From: AC-69 sp036519575
GTDB lineage: Bacteria > Actinomycetota > UBA4738 > HRBIN12
DNA: 7,158 bases
Reading direction: 5' to 3'
NCBI GenBank assembly: GCA_036519575.1
Contig: DATDKZ010000257.1
Span: 1 to 7,158, forward strand
In this document: piece after piece, positions 1 through 6,643 of the stretch
Layout of the letters: each line of letters begins with the position of its first letter
Position numbering within the stretch: the first letter of the stretch is position 1
Position numbers and translations under genes: made by a program
The notes under the pieces: model-generated
Told to the model about the DNA's origin: nothing
Databases searched by the model: none
Seen by the model: the letters and a program-made list of their open reading frames with translations, nothing else

Positions 1-867
1 CGTCGCTTCGGCGACGTCGTCGCCCTGGATTCCGTCTCATTCTCGGTGGCCGAGGGTGAGATGGTCGGCTTCGTCGGCCCGAACGGCGCCGGAAAGACAA
101 CCGCGATGCGCATCGCTCTCGGCGTTCTGGAACCGGACCGAGGCGAGGTCCGGTGGCGGGGGAAGCTGGTGGACCAGCGCGTCCGACGCCGGTTCGGCTA
201 CATGCCGGAGGAGCGTGGTTTGTATCCGAAGATGCGCGTGCTCGACCAGCTCGTATACCTGGCGAGGTTGCACGGGCTGGCCCGGGGCGACGCGGCCACC
301 GAATCCCTGAGGATGCTCGACCTGCTCGGTGTGGCCGGCCGGGTCAGGGATCGGACCGAGGCGCTGTCGCTGGGGAATCAACAGCGGGTGCAGCTCGCCG
401 CCGCCCTGGTTCACCGACCCGAGGTGCTCGTTCTCGATGAGCCGTTCTCGGGGCTGGATCCCGTCGGCGTGGACGTGCTCTCTGGAGTGCTTCGGGAGCG
501 GGCGGAGGCGGGCGTCCCCGCCCTCTTCTCCAGCCACCAGCTGGACCTGGTCGAGCGCCTGTGCGAGTCCGTGGTGCTGATCAACAGGGGCCGCATCGTT
601 GCCGCGGGCCGGATCGCCGACCTGCGCTCGCGCGACCACCGGCGCCTGGTGCGAGTCGAGATCCTGGGGGCCGCTCCCCGTTGGTACGCGAGGCTTTCAG
701 GCGCGCGAGTGGTCGATCGATTCCCGGATGGCGCGATCCTCGAGCTGTCGGACTCCCTGCGGGAACGCGACGTGCTGGATGCCGCACGGACTGCCGGCGA
801 CGTTCGGCACTTCAGCGTGGTGCAACCCTCGCTCAGCGAGATCTTCCGCGAGGCGGTTCGGTCGTGA
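1..867 (+). CDS. ABC transporter ATP-binding protein, NatA-like with DUF4162 C-terminus (5' partial)
   Basis: This is the ATP-hydrolysing subunit of an ABC-2 type exporter and should act on the cytoplasmic face with the permease encoded next. The frame is open from base 1, and codons before the first in-window GTG/ATG already encode the family N-terminal strand (RRFGDVVALDSVSFSV), so the true start lies upstream. In window numbering, Walker A is GPNGAGKTT (26-34), the signature is LSLGNQQ (122-128), Walker B and the catalytic Glu are VLVLDEP (142-148, E147), the D-loop is SGLD (150-153) and the H-loop His is H179. The Q-loop position holds Glu (MPEERGLYPKM, E70), and the signature is LSxGNQQ instead of LSGGQ. 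Both are usual for the COG4152/YhaQ-NatA subgroup. Residues about 205-288 match the DUF4162-type tail of that subgroup. The stop overlaps the permease start (GTGA), indicating translational coupling. The substrate cannot be read from the sequence; Na+, drug or peptide export are family possibilities. Confidence 0.93.
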   Translation, partial: RRFGDVVALDSVSFSVAEGEMVGFVGPNGAGKTTAMRIALGVLEPDRGEVRWRGKLVDQRVRRRFGYMPEERGLYPKMRVLDQLVYLARLHGLARGDAATESLRMLDLLGVAGRVRDRTEALSLGNQQRVQLAAALVHRPEVLVLDEPFSGLDPVGVDVLSGVLRERAEAGVPALFSSHQLDLVERLCESVVLINRGRIVAAGRIADLRSRDHRRLVRVEILGAAPRWYARLSGARVVDRFPDGAILELSDSLRERDVLDAARTAGDVRHFSVVQPSLSEIFREAVRS

Positions 868-2045
868 CGGTCGAGAGCGATCGTGGAACCTACCGGTTGG
901 TGGCCCGGCGGGAGTTCCTCGAACGGGTTCGGGACCGGAGCTTCCTCATCTCCACGGCCATCACGCTCGTCGTCCTCGTCGGGTTCATCGTTGGGACCTC
1001 CCTGCTGAACAAGGGCACGAGATTCGACCTCGGAGTGGTGGGAGCCGACGCCCGGGCGACGGCGGAGCTGGTGGTCGATGCCGGGAAGGCCCTGGGCTTC
1101 GAGGTTACGGTCCGCGACTACCCGAGCAAGCAGCAGGCGGAGCCCGCCGTCCGCAGTGGCTCGGCCGACGCGGTCCTCGTGGGCAGTACAGAGGTGATCG
1201 TGAAGTCGCAGCCGCCCCAGCAGCTCCTGGCGGCGATCCAGTCCGTCTCGACCAAGGAGCGGGCCGGGGAGGCGCTCGAACGGTCTGGTCTTCCCCCGGA
1301 CAGGATCGACGAGGTCCTGAACGTCCAACCGCTTCCGGTCAGGGCGCTCGAGCCGGTCGACGAGCGCCGCCGGCAGAGCTCGGTCGTGGCATTCATCGGG
1401 GTGCTCGCGCTGTACGGGCAATTGTTCGCCTATGGGTACTGGGTGGCCTCCGGCGTGGTGGAGGAGAAGGCCTCCCGCGTGGTCGAGGTGTTGCTTGCGA
1501 CGATTCGCCCGACCCAACTGTTGCGGGGCAAGATCCTCGGGATCGGGAGCCTCGGCCTGTGCCAGCTCATGGTGATCGGCGTCGCCGGGCTGGCGGCGTC
1601 GGCAGCGGTCGGCTCACTCCGGTTCCCCGCCGGCGCGCTCTCGGCGATCGGCATCGTCCTCATCTGGTTCGTGATCGGGTTCTTCTTCTACTCCACGCTA
1701 TTCGCCGTGGCCGGGTCGATCGTGCCTCGCCAGGAGGACCTCCAGGCCACGATGACCCCGCTCACCATCCTGATCATCGCGTCGTTCTTCATCGGGGTCG
1801 CCGCGGTCCAGGACCCCTCGTCGACCCTCGCGACGGTCGCTTCATATCTTCCGTTCTCCGCGCCACTCGTGATGCCGACGCGGATCGCGCTCGGCAACAT
1901 CGCGCTGTGGCAGGCGCTGCTGTCGGCCGCGATCAGCATCGGGGCCACGTTCGCGTTGATCCCCGTGGCCACGCGGGTGTACTCGCGCGCGATGCTCCGC
2001 ACCGGACGCGTTCGCATCCGCGAGGTCCTTCGCGTCGAGGGGTAG
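864..2045 (+). CDS. ABC-2 type permease, NatB-like
   Basis: This 393-residue protein is the membrane subunit of the exporter whose ATPase precedes it. The GTG start at 864 shares four bases with the ATPase stop. An upstream in-frame extension would run antisense-like through the ATPase gene and is rejected. Layout: a short cytoplasmic N-terminus ending in an amphipathic stretch (REFLERVRDRSF), one membrane helix (about 27-48), a roughly 125-residue extracytoplasmic domain (about 50-172), then about five hydrophobic helices (about 174-195, 226-249, 259-281, 299-317, 349-370). The loop after helix 2 has the conserved ABC-2/NatB coupling motif GVVEEKASRVVEVLL (197-211), followed by RPTQLLRGKILG. 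The signature before the last helix is PFSAPLVMPTRIALG (330-344). This architecture fits PF12698/COG1668. The C-terminal tail is basic (RTGRVRIREVLR), as expected for a cytoplasmic end. The transported substrate is unknown. No terminator fits in the 11-base gap to the convergent gene. Confidence 0.92.
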   Translation: MTVESDRGTYRLVARREFLERVRDRSFLISTAITLVVLVGFIVGTSLLNKGTRFDLGVVGADARATAELVVDAGKALGFEVTVRDYPSKQQAEPAVRSGSADAVLVGSTEVIVKSQPPQQLLAAIQSVSTKERAGEALERSGLPPDRIDEVLNVQPLPVRALEPVDERRRQSSVVAFIGVLALYGQLFAYGYWVASGVVEEKASRVVEVLLATIRPTQLLRGKILGIGSLGLCQLMVIGVAGLAASAAVGSLRFPAGALSAIGIVLIWFVIGFFFYSTLFAVAGSIVPRQEDLQATMTPLTILIIASFFIGVAAVQDPSSTLATVASYLPFSAPLVMPTRIALGNIALWQALLSAAISIGATFALIPVATRVYSRAMLRTGRVRIREVLRVEG

Positions 2046-2056
2046 CGCTGCAGGAG
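2046..2056. other. 11-base convergent gap between permease and aminotransferase
   Basis: The permease stop (TAG, 2043-2045) and the minus-strand aminotransferase stop (TGA, read from 2059 to 2057) face each other across 11 bases. No GC stem followed by a T-run fits here on either strand. Transcripts from both sides therefore probably run into the opposing gene, or end by Rho. Small palindromes (AGCGCT, CTGCAG) lie here but do not look like a terminator. Confidence 0.6.
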
Positions 2057-3415
2057 TCAGCCGGCGATCTCGGCGCACATCTCGTCGAACACGCGCGAAT
2101 GCAGATCGACGTCCTCGAGGGTGGTTGCCGGTGACATCAGCGCCATGTTGTGGAACGGGGTGAGCAGGATCCCTCGGTTCAGGGTGTACAGGTGCGTGAA
2201 CTGCGCGAGGTCGTGGTCGTCGGCCGCGGCAGCCTCACCCCCGGTGCGGGGCGGGGTCGGCGTGAACCAGTACTCGGCCCTGCACCCCAGGCGCTGCACC
2301 TCCCATGGCACGCCGTGCTTCGCGATCGCCTCTTTCACGCCGGCCGCCCACCGCTCGCCCAGCCCGATCATCCGGTCGAACGCTTCATCCGTCAGGACGT
2401 GTTCCAGGGTGGCCCGCATCGCCGCCAGCGACAGCGCGTTGCCCGACAACGTTCCACCGATCCCGCCGACGTCCGTCGTGGGGAGCGAGTCCATGAACGC
2501 CTGGGCCCGGCGCGCCACCTCCTCGGTCATGCCGTAGCAGGCTGCGGGAACGCCGCTCGCGAGGGGCTTCCCGATCGTGAGGAAATCGGGCTGCAGGCCC
2601 CAGGTCCTCGTGGCCCCCCCGGGCCCGGCGCAGATGCAGTGGGTCTCGTCGATCGCCAGGTACGTTTCGTGCTCCCGAGTCAGCCGGCGGAGGCCGGCGT
2701 GGAAGCCGGGCTCGGGCAGGACGATGCCGATGTTCGTGAGCGCGGGCTCGGCCAGGACGCAGGCGACGTCCCGGTGAGCCAGGGCCTCCTCCACCCCCGC
2801 GAGATCGTTGAACTCGACGACCCGCGTGGTCTCCGTCGGCTCGACCGGCGGCCCGATGTTGCCCGGACGGGAGCCCGGCACGCCGTCCTCGATCGTGATG
2901 ATCGTCTCGTCGACCGAGCCGTGGTAGCAGTAGTTGAACACCAGGATCTTCGGCCGGCCGGTGATGGCCCGGGCCAGCCGGATGGTGAATCGGTTCGCGT
3001 CGGTCGCCGTGAGGCAGAACTGCCAGTAGGGGAGTCCGAACCGCCTGGCCATCTCCTCGCCGACCCAGATGGAGTCCTCCGTGGGCAGCATGAGCGTGAT
3101 GCCCCTGGCAGACTGTTCCGCGATGGCCTGTACGACGGCCTTCGGAGCATGGCCGGTCATGCCTCCCGTGTCGCCCAGGCAGAAGTCGACGTAGGTATGG
3201 CCGTCGACGTCGGTGAACCGGGCGCCTTCCGCGTCCTCCACGAAGACGGGATGCGGTCCCGCCCACTCGGTCATCCACGGCATCGGTACTCCCGCCAGGA
3301 GCGATTGCTTCCCCCGTTCGAACAGGACCCCAGATCGAGGGTGCTCGGACACGAAGCGCTCTACCTCCCGGGCCATCAGCGCTCGGAGGTTCTCCCGATC
3401 GACGGTTCCTGCCAC
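2057..3415 (-). CDS. Class III PLP-dependent aminotransferase, glutamate-1-semialdehyde aminomutase-like
   Basis: This 452-residue fold-type I PLP enzyme is a transaminase or aminomutase of class III. The GTG start at 3415 is chosen because AAGGAGG lies four bases upstream; the frame stays open a further 97 codons, but those are antisense to the neighbouring gene and unlike the family. Visible family elements: FTDVDGHTYVDFCLGD near the N-terminus (67-82), RLARAITGRPKILVFNYCYHGSVDE (146-170) matching the GSAM Y-H-G segment, the cofactor-nitrogen Asp in LAIDETH (D256), the Schiff-base Lys in TIGKPLASGVP (K283), and GTLSGNALSLAAM (321-333). Departures from true HemL: the SGTEA-type phosphate-binding segment is TATDA (136-140), and the DEVMTGFR segment is DETHCICAGPGG (256-267). 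Length is near the usual 420-450. No haem-pathway gene is nearby. Substrate and pathway are unknown, and a HemL label from automatic annotation should be doubted. The gene is divergent from the cNMP-binding protein. Confidence 0.88.
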   Translation of the reverse strand: MAGTVDRENLRALMAREVERFVSEHPRSGVLFERGKQSLLAGVPMPWMTEWAGPHPVFVEDAEGARFTDVDGHTYVDFCLGDTGGMTGHAPKAVVQAIAEQSARGITLMLPTEDSIWVGEEMARRFGLPYWQFCLTATDANRFTIRLARAITGRPKILVFNYCYHGSVDETIITIEDGVPGSRPGNIGPPVEPTETTRVVEFNDLAGVEEALAHRDVACVLAEPALTNIGIVLPEPGFHAGLRRLTREHETYLAIDETHCICAGPGGATRTWGLQPDFLTIGKPLASGVPAACYGMTEEVARRAQAFMDSLPTTDVGGIGGTLSGNALSLAAMRATLEHVLTDEAFDRMIGLGERWAAGVKEAIAKHGVPWEVQRLGCRAEYWFTPTPPRTGGEAAAADDHDLAQFTHLYTLNRGILLTPFHNMALMSPATTLEDVDLHSRVFDEMCAEIAG

Positions 3416-3419
3416 GTTT

Positions 3420-3426
3420 CCTCCTT
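3420..3426 (-). promoter_or_regulatory. Shine-Dalgarno fixing the aminotransferase start
   Basis: The minus strand reads AAGGAGG, then AAAC, then GTG. This strong ribosome-binding site with a short four-base spacer favours the GTG at 3415 over upstream in-frame starts. Confidence 0.75.
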
Positions 3427-3439
3427 CGGCTCCCCGCCG

Positions 3440-3469
3440 AGCCTCGCGCCTCCTCGCGGCGTTCGTCAA
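3440..3469 (-). promoter_or_regulatory. Candidate promoter for the aminotransferase
   Basis: On the minus strand TTGACG (3464-3469, five of six matches to the -35 consensus) is followed after 18 bases by GAGGCT (3440-3445), a weak -10 keeping only A at position 2 and T at position 6. Transcription would start around 3433, giving a leader of about 18 bases that contains the AAGGAGG site. The -35 is good and the -10 is poor, so this is tentative. Confidence 0.35.
3442..3458 (+). repeat. Two direct copies of CCTCGCG, 10 bases apart
   Basis: CCTCGCG occurs at 3442-3448 and 3452-3458. The 10-base period puts both copies on the same face of the helix, between the candidate -10 and -35 of the aminotransferase. 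Such spacing is typical of paired half-sites for a regulator, but in GC-rich DNA chance is a real alternative. Confidence 0.3.
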
Positions 3470-3481
3470 ACCCATCCGGTG

Positions 3482-3512
3482 GTGGCACGCGGGCGAGCGC
3501 CCCAGGTACGCT
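3482..3512 (+). promoter_or_regulatory. Candidate promoter for the cNMP-binding protein
   Basis: TACGCT (3507-3512) fits the TAnnnT -10 pattern. A weak -35 lies upstream: GTGGCA (3482-3487) at 19 bases, or GGCACG (3484-3489) at 17 bases. Transcription would begin near 3519, leaving a leader of about 20 bases that carries GGAGG at 3527-3531, eight bases before the ATG. It is arranged back to back with the aminotransferase promoter; the two -35 regions are only about 12 bases apart. Confidence 0.35.
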
Positions 3513-3539
3513 GGCAAACAGAACCCGGAGGAGAGTGCC

Positions 3540-4022
3540 ATGGCCATGGAGGGCAAGCGCGCGATGCGGATCGGGCCGACGATCGGGACGGTCAGGCCGC
3601 TCGGAACCTCCGGCGCTCGTCTGCTGTCCCACGTACCACTGTTCGCCGGTCTCTCGGCCAGGGACCTTCGGCGGGTCGCCGGGCTGGCCCAGGAGACCTG
3701 GTTCAACCCGGGCCGCGTCGTGGTGCAGGAGGGGAAGCCGGGTTCCTCCTTCTACGCGGTGATCCTGGACGGCACGGCCCGCGTGACCCGGCGCGGGCGG
3801 ACCGTCCGGAAGCTCGGCCCCGGCGACTACTTCGGGGAGCTGGCGCTCCTGACCGGCGGGCCGCGGACCGCCTCGGTGATCGCCGAGACGTCGCTTGACA
3901 CGATCCGGATCCAGCGGCCCGCGTTCCGAAAGCTCCTGCTCAAGGAGCCCGAGGTGGCGCTGCGCATCATGGCCGGTCTGGCCGAGCGGATCGCCGAGTG
4001 CGAGCGGCAGCTCCCCGGCTAG
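3540..4022 (+). CDS. Stand-alone cyclic nucleotide-binding domain protein
   Basis: This 160-residue cytoplasmic protein consists essentially of one CRP-type cyclic nucleotide-binding domain. The ATG at 3540 is preceded by GGAGG with an eight-base spacer; the longer open frame upstream crosses the divergent promoter region and is rejected. Residues about 27-140 give the eight-stranded fold: LFAGLSARDLRRVAG is the usual N-terminal helix, and FNPGRVVVQEGKPGSSFYAVILDG is the conserved strand-turn region. The phosphate-binding cassette FGELALLTGGPRTAS (98-112) is intact, including E100 and R109, which contact ribose and phosphate in the family, so nucleotide binding is plausible. CRP/FNR regulators are about 210-230 residues with a C-terminal helix-turn-helix; here the protein ends after one helix (about 138-158), with no HTH or catalytic domain. 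It therefore probably acts on a partner protein. The partner is not identifiable here. The neighbours are the divergent aminotransferase and, 59 bases downstream, the methyltransferase. Confidence 0.88.
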   Translation: MAMEGKRAMRIGPTIGTVRPLGTSGARLLSHVPLFAGLSARDLRRVAGLAQETWFNPGRVVVQEGKPGSSFYAVILDGTARVTRRGRTVRKLGPGDYFGELALLTGGPRTASVIAETSLDTIRIQRPAFRKLLLKEPEVALRIMAGLAERIAECERQLPG

Positions 4023-4067
4023 CTTCCGTTCGAGGTCCCGGGTAGGCACGTCCGACCGTCGAGCTCG

Positions 4068-4084
4068 TACCGTGAGGTGGCGTG
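4068..4084 (+). promoter_or_regulatory. Candidate -10 with leaderless start of the methyltransferase
   Basis: TACCGT (4068-4073) fits TAnnnT and ends exactly eight bases before the GTG at 4082, so transcription should begin at or within a base or two of the start codon. GGCACG at 4045-4050 sits 17 bases upstream in the -35 position but matches the consensus poorly. Only a weak GAGG (4074-4077) could serve as a ribosome-binding site. The 59-base gap after the cNMP gene contains no clear terminator, so read-through from that gene is also possible. Confidence 0.4.
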
Positions 4085-4966
4085 GCCAGGCCGAGATCCT
4101 TGACCCGAGAGAACGTCCGTCACCTCGCGTCGCTTGTGTGGCAGGGACGGAACCCGGCCGCCAGGGTCTACGACAGCATCGGGCCAGACTTCTTCTTGGC
4201 GCTGGACGAGGGGTGGCTGAACCTCGGGTTGTGGGAAGGCGACGGGACGGACCCATCCGAGGCTCCTCGGGCAGTCCGTCGGCTGGTCTCGACCCTGGCG
4301 GAGCCGCTCCCTCGAGGCGGGGTGGTCCTCGACGTCGGGAATGGCCTCGGCGCGCAGGACCCGCTGATCGCGGAGGTGGCCCGCCCGAAGCGCTTCATCG
4401 CCCTGAACATCACGGAATCCCAGCTCCGTGCGGGTCGCCTCCGTCTGGCGGAGACGAACGCACAGCCGGTGAACGGCGACGCCACGCGGATCCCACTCCG
4501 GGACGAGACCGTGGACGGCGTGATCAGCGTTGAAGCGGCGTTCCACTTCGCGTCCCGGGCACGGTTCTTCGCTGAGGCGTTCCGGGTGCTCCGGCCGGGC
4601 GGCATCCTTTCGATGTCCGACGTCCCGGTGAAGCGGCTGCCCCGCCGTCCTGGCGAGCTGGTGGCAGGGTTGACCCAGCTCCGGGTGTGGGGCCTGTCGA
4701 CCGCGGCCGCCGCGACGGCTGACCGGATCGTCGACGCCGTCGAGGGCGCCGGGTTCCGGGATGTGGAAGCGCGGTTGGTCGGCGACCGGGTCATCGCCCC
4801 CGCGCTCGCGTTCGTCCGTCGGCGGCTCGCCATCGAGGGAGGAGCGGCCCCCTTCGCGATGCGGCTGGCCTCCGGCGTTCTGCTCTCGCAGGTCGAGTTG
4901 CTGTGGCGTCGCGGGCTGCTCGACTATCTGCTCCTGAAGGCGGTCAAGCCGAAGCCGGCCCGTTAG
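4082..4966 (+). CDS. Class I SAM-dependent methyltransferase (Methyltransf_11-like)
   Basis: This 294-residue soluble enzyme should transfer a methyl group from S-adenosylmethionine to a small molecule. Motif I is VVLDVGNGLGAQD (81-93), with N87 where Cys or another small residue is usual. The next strand is FIALNITESQL (105-115), the SxxQL type found in small-molecule O-, N- and C-methyltransferases. The acidic NGDATRIPL (131-139) forms the adenine side, and DGVISVEAAFHF (145-156) followed by FRVLRPGG (167-174) gives motifs IV and post-IV. The N-terminal WLNLGLWEGD (45-54) corresponds to the NLGYW segment of these enzymes. A helical C-terminal portion (about 195-294) probably caps the active site. 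The substrate is not determinable; automatic labels such as tocopherol or rifamycin methyltransferase would be over-specific. The start is GTG, probably leaderless. The TAG stop overlaps the stop of the convergent DUF885 gene. Confidence 0.88.
   Translation: MARPRSLTRENVRHLASLVWQGRNPAARVYDSIGPDFFLALDEGWLNLGLWEGDGTDPSEAPRAVRRLVSTLAEPLPRGGVVLDVGNGLGAQDPLIAEVARPKRFIALNITESQLRAGRLRLAETNAQPVNGDATRIPLRDETVDGVISVEAAFHFASRARFFAEAFRVLRPGGILSMSDVPVKRLPRRPGELVAGLTQLRVWGLSTAAAATADRIVDAVEGAGFRDVEARLVGDRVIAPALAFVRRRLAIEGGAAPFAMRLASGVLLSQVELLWRRGLLDYLLLKAVKPKPAR
4963..4966. other. Overlapping convergent stop codons
   Basis: The bases TTAG hold TAG on the plus strand (4964-4966, end of the methyltransferase) and TAA on the minus strand (4965-4963, end of the DUF885 gene). 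The two genes thus overlap tail to tail by four bases, with no space for a shared terminator. Confidence 0.9.
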
Positions 4967-6618
4967 GCCGTCTCGAGCTCCCTGCGCAGCGCGCGGAGCG
5001 GGAGCGAGCCCAGCGCCAGCAGTCGGTCGTGGAAATCCGAAAGCGAGAAGCCGTCGCCCACGGCCTTGGTGGCCTCCGCTCGGAGCCGCTCGATCTCGAA
5101 CTGCCCGATCTTGTACGCCAGTGCCTGCCCCGGCAGCGTGATATACCGGTCCGTCTCGATCACCGCGTCGACGTTGGGCACGGCCGCCTCCTCGAGCTGT
5201 TCGATGGCCCGCTCCCTGGACCACCCGAACGCGTGGATCCCAGTGTCGACGATCAACCGGGCCGCCCGGTGGGCCTGGGCGTCGAGCATGCCCAGGCGCT
5301 CCACGTCGTCCAGGAACAGCCCCATCTCGTCGGCCAGGCGTTCGCTGTACAGGCCCCAGCCTTCGGCGAACGCCGCACCGGCCAGGAGCCCGCCGAACCG
5401 CTTGATGCTCGGCCGGTCGCCCATCTCCTGCTCGATGGCGATCTGGAAGTGATGGCCCGGGTTGGCCTCGTGGTACGTGGTGGTCGCCAGGTGATACCGC
5501 GGCCGACTCTCCAGCTCGAACCCGTTCACGTAGTAGATCCCTTGGCGCGACCCGTCCTCGGAGGGCGGCTGGTAGAAGGCGAACGGCATGTCGGCCTCGC
5601 GAAACTCCTCGACCGGGCGGACCTCGCAATTGTTCTTGGGGAGGCGGCCGAAGAACCCGGGTGCCGCCTCCCATCCCCGATTGACCTGGTCCTCGGCCAG
5701 CCGGACCAGCTCGTCCTTCCCGCCGATCGTGTTGCGGCCGTCCGCGTTCAGCTCAGCAGTCACGGCGGCCGGATCCGCGGAGCCCAGGCGCTCGGCGCAC
5801 AGGATCCGTTCCTCCTGGATCCGCTGGAGGTCCTCAAGGCCGAGGTCGTGGACCTGCCTGGCCTCCAGGGGAAGTGTGGTCCACGACAGGATCTCCGCCG
5901 CGTACATGGCGTCGCCTCCCGGCAGCGCGAACAGGCCGATGGTCTCCGTCGCGTGCGGAAGGTAGTCGCGGAGCGCTTCGAGGTAGGTCTCCAGCGCGGG
6001 CATGACCGTTCGGCGGAGCTCGTCGACGACGCGGTCGCGACCGGCGGCGTCAGACTCCGGAACCGGCATCACCGCCGGCGACGTCTCCGGCGGCGTCGCC
6101 ATCAGCCGCTCGACCTGAGCCAACGACCGCTCGACCACGACCCGAGGGGCCGTCACTCCGGCCCGGACGCCCTCCCGAACCACCTCGTTCACCGCCGCGA
6201 AGAAGTTTGGGGCGGCGTCCAGGCGAGCCAGGTACCGATCGAGGCGCTCCGGCGTGTCGGCCCGCTGGAGCGAGCCGAGCTCGCCGAACAGCTGGCCCGG
6301 ACCCCACAGGTGGCTGACCACCCGGAGCCGGTCCAGGCGATGGTCGATCTCGGCCAGGTCGCGAAGGGCGATGGCCTCGAGCATGTCGAGCGACGTCCGA
6401 ACGCCCACATCGGGCACGTCCCTATCGAGTGCCTCGAGTTGTCTCAGGGCCCGCCGGTGCATCGCCTCGCGCTTGGATCGCCCTGCCTCGCCCGGATCGG
6501 GGAGCCGATCGTCGAACCGCTCGTCGCCGACCAGGGTTCCGAGGAGCGGATCGGCCTCGATCAACCCCTCCCAGTAATCGTCGACCAGTGCGCGTGCGCC
6601 ATCGACCTCACCATCCAT
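4963..6618 (-). CDS. DUF885 family protein, putative zinc metallopeptidase
   Basis: This 551-residue protein belongs to the DUF885 family (PF05960), widespread in actinobacteria and proteobacteria and thought to be peptidase-like, but I know no established substrate. The key motif is TTYHEANPGHHFQ, with H383, E384, H389 and H390 as likely metal and catalytic residues. It is followed by the family motifs AFAEGWGLYSE (416-426; E419 or E426 may be a further ligand), VDTGIHAFGW (457-466) and LPGQALAYKIGQ (495-506). The N-terminal half (about 1-250) is helical and charged. I see no signal peptide, so the protein is probably cytoplasmic. The start is ATG at 6618, chosen because GGGAAGGGAAG lies nine bases upstream and a TAGGAT -10 at 6661-6666 would begin transcription downstream of the alternative GTG at 6660. 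Starting at the GTG would add 14 residues. The length is normal for the family and the motifs are intact. The gene is divergent from the barrel protein and convergent on the methyltransferase. Confidence 0.9.
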   Translation of the reverse strand: MDGEVDGARALVDDYWEGLIEADPLLGTLVGDERFDDRLPDPGEAGRSKREAMHRRALRQLEALDRDVPDVGVRTSLDMLEAIALRDLAEIDHRLDRLRVVSHLWGPGQLFGELGSLQRADTPERLDRYLARLDAAPNFFAAVNEVVREGVRAGVTAPRVVVERSLAQVERLMATPPETSPAVMPVPESDAAGRDRVVDELRRTVMPALETYLEALRDYLPHATETIGLFALPGGDAMYAAEILSWTTLPLEARQVHDLGLEDLQRIQEERILCAERLGSADPAAVTAELNADGRNTIGGKDELVRLAEDQVNRGWEAAPGFFGRLPKNNCEVRPVEEFREADMPFAFYQPPSEDGSRQGIYYVNGFELESRPRYHLATTTYHEANPGHHFQIAIEQEMGDRPSIKRFGGLLAGAAFAEGWGLYSERLADEMGLFLDDVERLGMLDAQAHRAARLIVDTGIHAFGWSRERAIEQLEEAAVPNVDAVIETDRYITLPGQALAYKIGQFEIERLRAEATKAVGDGFSLSDFHDRLLALGSLPLRALRRELETA

Positions 6619-6627
6619 TGGCTTCCA

Positions 6628-6638
6628 CTTCCCTTCCC
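6628..6638 (-). promoter_or_regulatory. Purine-rich ribosome-binding region of the DUF885 gene
   Basis: The minus strand reads GGGAAGGGAAG, nine bases before the ATG at 6618. It is not a perfect GGAGG, and a further GGAAG lies only three bases from the ATG. It supports the 6618 start over GTG 6660, which has no such site. Confidence 0.5.
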
Positions 6639-6643
6639 GCGTC

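Noticed and set aside
411..1517. 368-residue minus-strand open frame under the ABC operon
   Set aside because: Its translation is Arg/His/Asp-rich without any family motif, and it mirrors the high-GC third-position bias of the two real genes on the plus strand.
3502..3514. Inverted repeat CCAG-gtacg-CTGG over the cNMP gene -10
   Set aside because: The arms are only four bases and do not extend; expected often by chance in this composition.
3416..3539. CRP-type site (TGTGA-N6-TCACA) near the cNMP protein gene
   Set aside because: I looked for it and found no match on either strand in the intergenic region.
3416..3706. 97-codon N-terminal extension of the aminotransferase frame
   Set aside because: It runs antisense through the promoter region and the start of the cNMP-binding gene, is low-complexity Arg/Ala/Pro-rich and unlike the family. 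The GTG at 3415 has a strong AAGGAGG site.
2150..3898. 582-residue plus-strand open frame opposite the aminotransferase
   Set aside because: It crosses the aminotransferase, the intergenic region and half of the cNMP gene. The composition is that of an antisense shadow and there is no ribosome-binding site.
4060..4067. CGAGCTCG palindrome before the methyltransferase
   Set aside because: A perfect eight-base palindrome, but short and in the promoter spacer. It has no loop or T-run, so it is neither a terminator nor a persuasive operator.
2385..4256. 623-residue minus-strand open frame
   Set aside because: It spans three real genes, is out of frame with the aminotransferase, and shows only Arg/Pro/Gly-rich shadow composition.
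4019..5674. 551-residue minus-strand open frame covering the methyltransferase and part of the DUF885 gene
   Set aside because: It is a shifted-frame shadow: the HEANPGHH region appears garbled and no motif is kept.
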